This document shows, one piece after another, positions 15,103 to 18,481 of a stretch of 18,481 nucleotides of DNA. The stretch lies in assembly GCA_040902585.1 (NCBI GenBank), contig JBBDXA010000188.1, positions 1 to 18,481 on the forward strand, written 5' to 3'. Numbering within the stretch: the stretch's first letter is position 1; the number at the start of each line of letters is the position of its first letter. The notes beneath the pieces are model-generated. The model was not told the origin of the DNA, made no database searches, and saw nothing but the letters and a program-made list of their open reading frames with translations. A program made the translations under genes and the position numbers. This DNA is from JBBDXA01 sp040902585 (GTDB taxonomy: Bacteria > Planctomycetota > Phycisphaerae > Phycisphaerales > Phycisphaeraceae).

Positions 15103-15581
15103 GATTCGCTATCTCCATTCGTCGCGCCGAGCGCTGTGTAGGGGAACACCCTGCCTGTCGCGCAATTCCGGCGGACGTAGATCGAACATATCACCGCCGC
15201 GAGGACGAGCCACGTACATGTCCCAAAATGATGAGCGATCAACGACGGCTCCCCTCTCCATCGCTACACAACGTCACGACTGCACTCCGTCCAGCCCGAT
15301 AACAGGCGAGGTGGAAAGACGGATTCCGTGACTCCGCTGAGCAATGCCGGAAAGGTCAGACGACCCCCGCGAATGCCTTGTCCCGGTGATCGCTGCTTCA
15401 GAATGAGGTCATAAGTCGCGCGCGGAGAGCCGTCATGGAGCGTGACACCAATCGGGCTTTAGACAATCCGATGGGGATGCCATTCCTAATCGAAAGGCTG
15501 TAAGAATGGCATTGGTGGCTTCACGGGTGTGTACGATGTACGCATTCCTGTACCTCTTCACTTTGCCTTCGGAGTTGCCTC
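15103..15581. other. Intergenic region, divergent starts
   Basis: 479 bases between the PEP-CTERM gene (minus) and the DUF2007-like gene (plus). Short open frames are present but none has both a ribosome binding site and a protein-like composition. The one clear structure is the inverted repeat at 15477-15512. I found no strong promoter match. Confidence 0.5.
15477..15512. promoter_or_regulatory. Perfect 9-bp inverted repeat, possible operator or hairpin
   Basis: ATGCCATTC (15477-15485) is exactly complementary to GAATGGCAT (15504-15512), with 18 bases between. It lies about 70 bases upstream of the DUF2007-like start, where an operator or a leader hairpin would fit. No regulator is suggested by the neighbours. 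Confidence 0.4.
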
Positions 15582-16040
15582 TTGCCCCATCGTGATCCTC
15601 GTTGTGTTTACCTCGCCCGCACGTTGTCCGAAGCGGATGTCACCGTCACCGCCCTGACCGGCAACGGCGTGCCCGCGCGCGCGATTGATCCATTATCTCG
15701 TGGCGGACTCTTCGGCCTTTCCGTTACCGGCGAGCACGGCGTCGGTCGCATCGAAATCTGGATCGACAACCTTGAACAACTCGACGAAGCCAAGAGCATC
15801 CTCGAAGAACTCGCCAGCATCACCGCCAGCCGCGCCGAGCGAGCGCCCGCGGCTGGACCGATCGAAATGAACTGCGAAGGCTGCGGCAAGAAGCTCACGT
15901 TTCAACCCGAAGCCTGGGGCACCGTGCAGGAGTGCAGCAAGTGCGGCAGCTTCCTGGATGTAGGTGCGGTGGACGATGGGATGGAGTGGGAAGAAGGTGT
16001 GATTGAAGAAGAGGATGAAGGTGAGAAAGAAGGCGATTGA
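15582..16040 (+). CDS. DUF2007-like protein with C-terminal zinc ribbon
   Basis: A 152-aa protein. Residues 7-80 fit the DUF2007 putative signal-transducing domain: VYLARTLSEADVTVTALTGNGVPARAID, then IEIWIDNLEQLDEAKSILEEL. Residues 98-122 form a zinc ribbon, CEGCGKKLTF...CSKCGSFLDV, with Cys98, Cys101, Cys118 and Cys121. The tail from 131 is almost entirely Asp/Glu. The start is a TTG at 15582, chosen because GGAG (15571-15574) sits seven bases upstream and no in-frame ATG precedes the conserved domain. It is cytoplasmic; the function is unknown, with metal or protein binding likely. It converges on arsM across a long inverted repeat. Confidence 0.78.
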   Translation: MPHRDPRCVYLARTLSEADVTVTALTGNGVPARAIDPLSRGGLFGLSVTGEHGVGRIEIWIDNLEQLDEAKSILEELASITASRAERAPAAGPIEMNCEGCGKKLTFQPEAWGTVQECSKCGSFLDVGAVDDGMEWEEGVIEEEDEGEKEGD

Positions 16041-16044
16041 AACT

Positions 16045-16170
16045 CCCCTCCCTTTTAGGGAGGGGCTGGGGGAGGGTCGGGCGAACATCAGACTTCGATC
16101 CCGCTTGCAACGGAGATCGACAGCGATCGTTCGGCCGACCCTCCCCTGGCCCCTCCCTGGGAGGGAGGGG
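16045..16170. repeat. Long inverted repeat with CCCCTCCC/GGGAGGGG arms
   Basis: The left arm (16045-16080) and right arm (16135-16170) are complementary at 31 of 36 positions. Each arm is itself a hairpin: CCCCTCCC-TTTTA-GGGAGGGG on the left and CCCTCCCTGGGAGGG on the right. It lies exactly between the convergent DUF2007-like and arsM genes and could act as a two-way terminator. Elements of this appearance are widespread in bacterial intergenic DNA (from memory). Confidence 0.75.
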
Positions 16171-16200
16171 AATCAAACTGCACCTCGCTCGCGCCGCGCT

Positions 16201-17193
16201 TCACTTGGCCTTCACCGCGAACACCTTCACACTCGCGGCATACTCGTTCACGTCGTGCCTGCTGATCAACTCGCGCAGGTGATCGTGAACATTCGGATCG
16301 GCATCCGGCAGGCTCGCCGGTCCGCAGCAGGGCTTCGCCGAAGCGACGCTGAGCGACACACCTGCTCCAGCCCTTTTCACTTCAACCTTCGGCGGCGAGC
16401 AGCAGGCGGCCTGGCCATCGACCTGGCTGTAGGCATTCAGGTCAGCCTTCGCATCGATCACGGCGACTTCGATGAATCCTGAATCACGCAGGCCGCGCTC
16501 GTAGTCTTCGATCTCAATCGCACCGGCAATGCAGCCCACGTACGCCATCAGGCTGTCGGCAAGCTCCTGCGGCAGCGGCTGCTTCAGGGCGATATCACTC
16601 ACCGCCACGCGCCCGCCCGGCTTGAGTACCCGGAACATCTCGCGGAACACCGCGTCCTTGTCCGTCGCCAGGTTAATCACGCAGTTGCTCACGATCACAT
16701 CCACCGACGCATCAGGCAGCGGAATGCGATCGATCGTGCTCAGGTGAAACTCGACATTGTCATAAGGCTTGCCGCCGGGGCCGGGGCCGCGCCGTGCGGC
16801 GCGGCGAGCGCGGTCGATCATCTCCTGCGTCATGTCGATGCCGATCGCCATTCCCGTGGGCCCGACCTTCTGCGCGGCGATGAACACATCGAGTCCGCCG
16901 CCCGAGCCCAGGTCCACGACGACTTCGCCGGGCTTGAGATTGGCCAGCGCGGTGGGGTTGCCGCAGGACAGGCCCATGTTGGCCTCAGCGGGAATGGAGG
17001 TGAGTTCCGCTTCGCTGTAGCCAAAGGCGCGGGCGATGTCGCGGACGCCCGCCGAGTCGTTGGTCAGGCCGCTGCGCGCGGTGGCGGCATAGGTCTCGCG
17101 CACCGCCCTGGTCACGGCCGCCGACTTCTCCTGCTTTTCGCTCTTGCCATCGCAGCAGGATGGGCCGCAGCACGGTTCGTGGTTCGTATTCAT
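16201..17193 (-). CDS. arsM: Arsenite S-adenosylmethyltransferase
   Basis: A 330-aa cytoplasmic methyltransferase that converts As(III) to methylated arsenicals using SAM. The ATG at 17193 follows AAGGAG; 26 in-frame codons upstream are leader and operator. The SAM site is VVVDLGSGGGLDVFIAA (91-107) with acidic Asp120. The three conserved arsenic-binding cysteines are Cys77 (NMGLSCGNP), Cys171 (SNCVINL) and Cys221 (YVGCIAGA). Extra cysteine pairs occur at the N-terminus (CCGPSCC, 8-14) and in the C-terminal region (CC 264-265, CCGP 289-292). A GPGPGG loop (136-141) is a small insertion. It follows arsR with a 118-base gap containing its own promoter and operator. Confidence 0.95.
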   Translation of the reverse strand: MNTNHEPCCGPSCCDGKSEKQEKSAAVTRAVRETYAATARSGLTNDSAGVRDIARAFGYSEAELTSIPAEANMGLSCGNPTALANLKPGEVVVDLGSGGGLDVFIAAQKVGPTGMAIGIDMTQEMIDRARRAARRGPGPGGKPYDNVEFHLSTIDRIPLPDASVDVIVSNCVINLATDKDAVFREMFRVLKPGGRVAVSDIALKQPLPQELADSLMAYVGCIAGAIEIEDYERGLRDSGFIEVAVIDAKADLNAYSQVDGQAACCSPPKVEVKRAGAGVSLSVASAKPCCGPASLPDADPNVHDHLRELISRHDVNEYAASVKVFAVKAK

Positions 17194-17269
17194 GATTCGC
17201 TCCTTGGGTTGAGTGTAGTGCGAATCGGTCGGTCGTATCCTGACACACACGTCCTGGACGCCGCCTTCC

Positions 17270-17288
17270 ATTCGCCTACACGAATATA
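17270..17288 (-). promoter_or_regulatory. arsM promoter -10 with overlapping ArsR operator
   Basis: On the minus strand, TATATT (17288-17283) is a -10-like box 17 bases from ATGACT (17311-17306). It overlaps ATTCG-N6-CGAAT (17270-17285), a perfect dyad. The 18-base stretch 17270-17287 matches the site at 17685-17702 in 16 positions. This suggests a second ArsR-controlled promoter directly ahead of arsM. Confidence 0.6.
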
Positions 17289-17311
17289 CAAAGTCAAAAA
17301 AACACAGTCAT

Positions 17312-17686
17312 TCAATCACAGCATTTGCCGCCGCCTGAACTCTCGGGCCCGCAGCACGTCGGCAACCGCTTGCGGTCGGCCTTGAGCGCCGCCACTTCAC
17401 AGAAGCAGCACGCCAGGCACTCCAGCAGCTTGGCGTGGAACTGGCCCTTGGGCGGGAGCAGCCGGTAGTGCATCCACTGCTGATCCTTCCGCCCCGCCAC
17501 CAGCCCTGCCTTGCGCAGATACGCCAGATGCCGCGAGACCTTTGCCTGCGGCAGATTGAGCACCTGCATCAGTTCGCAGACGCAGATTTCCTGGCGCTCG
17601 CGCAGCAGGGCGAGAATCCGGAGCCGGGTGCGATCGGCGAAGGCTCGAAAAATCAGGTCAACTTTGTCAGTGGCGGTGTATGGCAT
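17312..17686 (-). CDS. arsR: ArsR family arsenic-responsive repressor
   Basis: A 124-aa winged-helix repressor. The helix-turn-helix spans about 38-63 (ELMQVLNLPQAKVSRHLAYLRKAGLV), and the As(III) site EICVCEL supplies Cys35 and Cys37, as in the classical ELCVCDL motif. The C-terminal part is unusually cysteine rich: ECLACCFCE (89-97) and TCCGPESSGGGKCCD (110-124). With As(III) bound it should release DNA and derepress arsR and arsM. The ATG at 17686 has no Shine-Dalgarno, and the promoter places the transcript start about seven bases upstream, so translation may be nearly leaderless. Its operator covers the start codon and -10 box. Confidence 0.95.
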   Translation of the reverse strand: MPYTATDKVDLIFRAFADRTRLRILALLRERQEICVCELMQVLNLPQAKVSRHLAYLRKAGLVAGRKDQQWMHYRLLPPKGQFHAKLLECLACCFCEVAALKADRKRLPTCCGPESSGGGKCCD

Positions 17687-17727
17687 ATTCGTTTAGGCGA
17701 TTATACAGTCCCGTCGATCACGGTCAA
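17685..17727 (-). promoter_or_regulatory. arsR promoter (TTGACC-16-TATAAT) with ArsR operator
   Basis: On the minus strand the -35 box TTGACC (17727-17722) and a perfect -10 TATAAT (17705-17700) are 16 bases apart. The operator ATATTCGTTTAGGCGATT (17685-17702, plus strand) lies over the -10 box, start site and ATG. It matches the site before arsM at 16 of 18 positions, as expected for an autorepressed ArsR gene. Confidence 0.75.
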
Positions 17728-17798
17728 GGCGTTGGCTACAAAAAGGTGTGCCGCGTACACCGGACGATCGGCATAACCTGCCGCAAACGCAAAGCGAT

Positions 17799-17804
17799 TA
17801 CAAT
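17799..17804 (+). promoter_or_regulatory. Possible -10 box for the serine protease gene
   Basis: TACAAT 33 bases before the protease ATG resembles a -10 element; no good -35 box is seen at the right distance. The region upstream is shared with the divergent arsR promoter. Confidence 0.3.
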
Positions 17805-17836
17805 GGATTGGACACCCTTCCCCAGGAGGCCGCCCC

Positions 17837-18481
17837 ATGATCAGCCGCCCTTGTTGCCCGCTTCGACTGCCCGGCCTCGTGCTCGCGCTCATGGCATGCG
17901 CCGTTTCGCCTCTCGCGGCCGCCCCGCAGGCTGAGCACATCAAGCAGGGCAAGCGCACCACCGCCCTGCTCGTCGTGCCGGGCAAAGGTTTCGCCACGGC
18001 GTTCTGCATCGACGCCGAGGGCTTCTTCATCACGAATGAACATGCGGTGCGCGGGATCACCGCCGACAGCACACTCACGCTCGTCCTCAACCCGGCGGAG
18101 ACGGATCAGAAAGTCATGGAAGCCCACGTCGCGCGGGTCGATCGCGACCTGGATCTGGCGCTTCTGAAAGTCGACGGCATCAAGGACCTGCCCACGCTCG
18201 AACTGGGCGACACGAAGAACCTGATCGAGACGGCGGAGATCGTCGCCTTCGGATATCCCTTCGGCACCGCGCTGGCGGTCAAGCGACGCGAGTACCCCAG
18301 CATCAGCGTCAACGTCGGCCGCATCACCGCCCTGCGAAAGAGCGAAGGCAGACTCGAAACGATTCAGACCGATGCGGTCCTGAATTTCGGCAACTCCGGC
18401 GGCCCGGTGATCGACGCGGAAGGCAAGGTCATCGGCGTCGTCAACGCGGGCATTCAGAGCGTTCGCGGCGGCGGCGCGGGC
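17837..18481 (+). CDS. Trypsin-like serine protease (DegP/HtrA-type), 3' truncated by window
   Basis: 215 codons are seen and the frame is open to the right edge. AGGAGG (17824-17829) seven bases upstream fixes the ATG. Residues 1-29 form a signal peptide; LMAC (18-21) could be a lipobox, so a lipoprotein is possible, otherwise cleavage near AAA. The catalytic triad is complete: His69 (ITNEHAV), Asp106 (DLDLALL) and Ser187 (NFGNSGGPV), with GYPFG (139-143) as in HtrA-type proteases. It should be a periplasmic or envelope protease. Whether PDZ domains follow cannot be seen. It is divergent from arsR with 150 bases between starts; no functional link is implied. Confidence 0.9.
   Translation, partial: MISRPCCPLRLPGLVLALMACAVSPLAAAPQAEHIKQGKRTTALLVVPGKGFATAFCIDAEGFFITNEHAVRGITADSTLTLVLNPAETDQKVMEAHVARVDRDLDLALLKVDGIKDLPTLELGDTKNLIETAEIVAFGYPFGTALAVKRREYPSISVNVGRITALRKSEGRLETIQTDAVLNFGNSGGPVIDAEGKVIGVVNAGIQSVRGGGAG

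Noticed and set aside
14023..15141. 372-codon plus-strand frame across the PEP-CTERM gene
   Set aside because: The minus-strand protein has signal peptide, repeats and sorting signal; the plus frame is Val/Gly/Arg/Gln-rich shadow.

Overview
The window is GC-rich bacterial DNA, almost certainly from a planctomycete (Planctomycetota, class not resolved). The main evidence is two sets of the secreted protein families that are expanded in this phylum: a DUF1800-DUF1501 pair, and a large planctomycete-type cytochrome c/DUF1549/DUF1553 protein with its own DUF1501 partner. A PEP-CTERM exported protein and abundant intergenic inverted repeats fit. A run of 10 Ns (13494-13503) marks a scaffold join, so this is a draft assembly.

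Layout. 2-172: C-terminus of ArgJ. 173-560: a 388-base leader with a strong sigma-54 promoter match, a possible NtrC half-site, and a two-hairpin structure ending in a U-tract. 561-2445: ammonium transporter amt and a PII protein whose usual uridylylated Tyr51 is Glu. 2735-2911: a possible small membrane protein. 3073-3157: tRNA-Leu(UAA). 3168-5966 (minus): DUF1800 then DUF1501. 6137-7894 (minus): a secreted protein of unknown function. 8188-8511: a PilZ protein. 8702-13977: the DUF1549/DUF1553 cytochrome protein, then a translationally coupled pair (86-aa protein plus retropepsin-like protease), then a second DUF1501 gene broken by the N-run. 14053-15102 (minus): a four-repeat PEP-CTERM protein. 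15582-16040: a DUF2007-like zinc-ribbon protein. 16201-17686 (minus): arsR and arsM, each preceded by a near-identical operator. 17837-18481: the start of a trypsin-like serine protease that runs off the window.

How the genes work together. amt and the PII gene form a nitrogen-scavenging unit under apparent sigma-54 control. The DUF1800/DUF1501 and DUF1549-1553/DUF1501 sets look like exported planctomycete modules of unknown substrate. arsR-arsM is a small arsenic methylation unit with no efflux gene in view. The most interesting non-coding signals are the attenuator-like or sRNA-like leader of amt, the paired ArsR operators overlapping both -10 boxes, and several families of intergenic inverted-repeat elements. 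The most interesting coding signal is the small-protein/retropepsin pair embedded in the DUF1553-DUF1501 operon.
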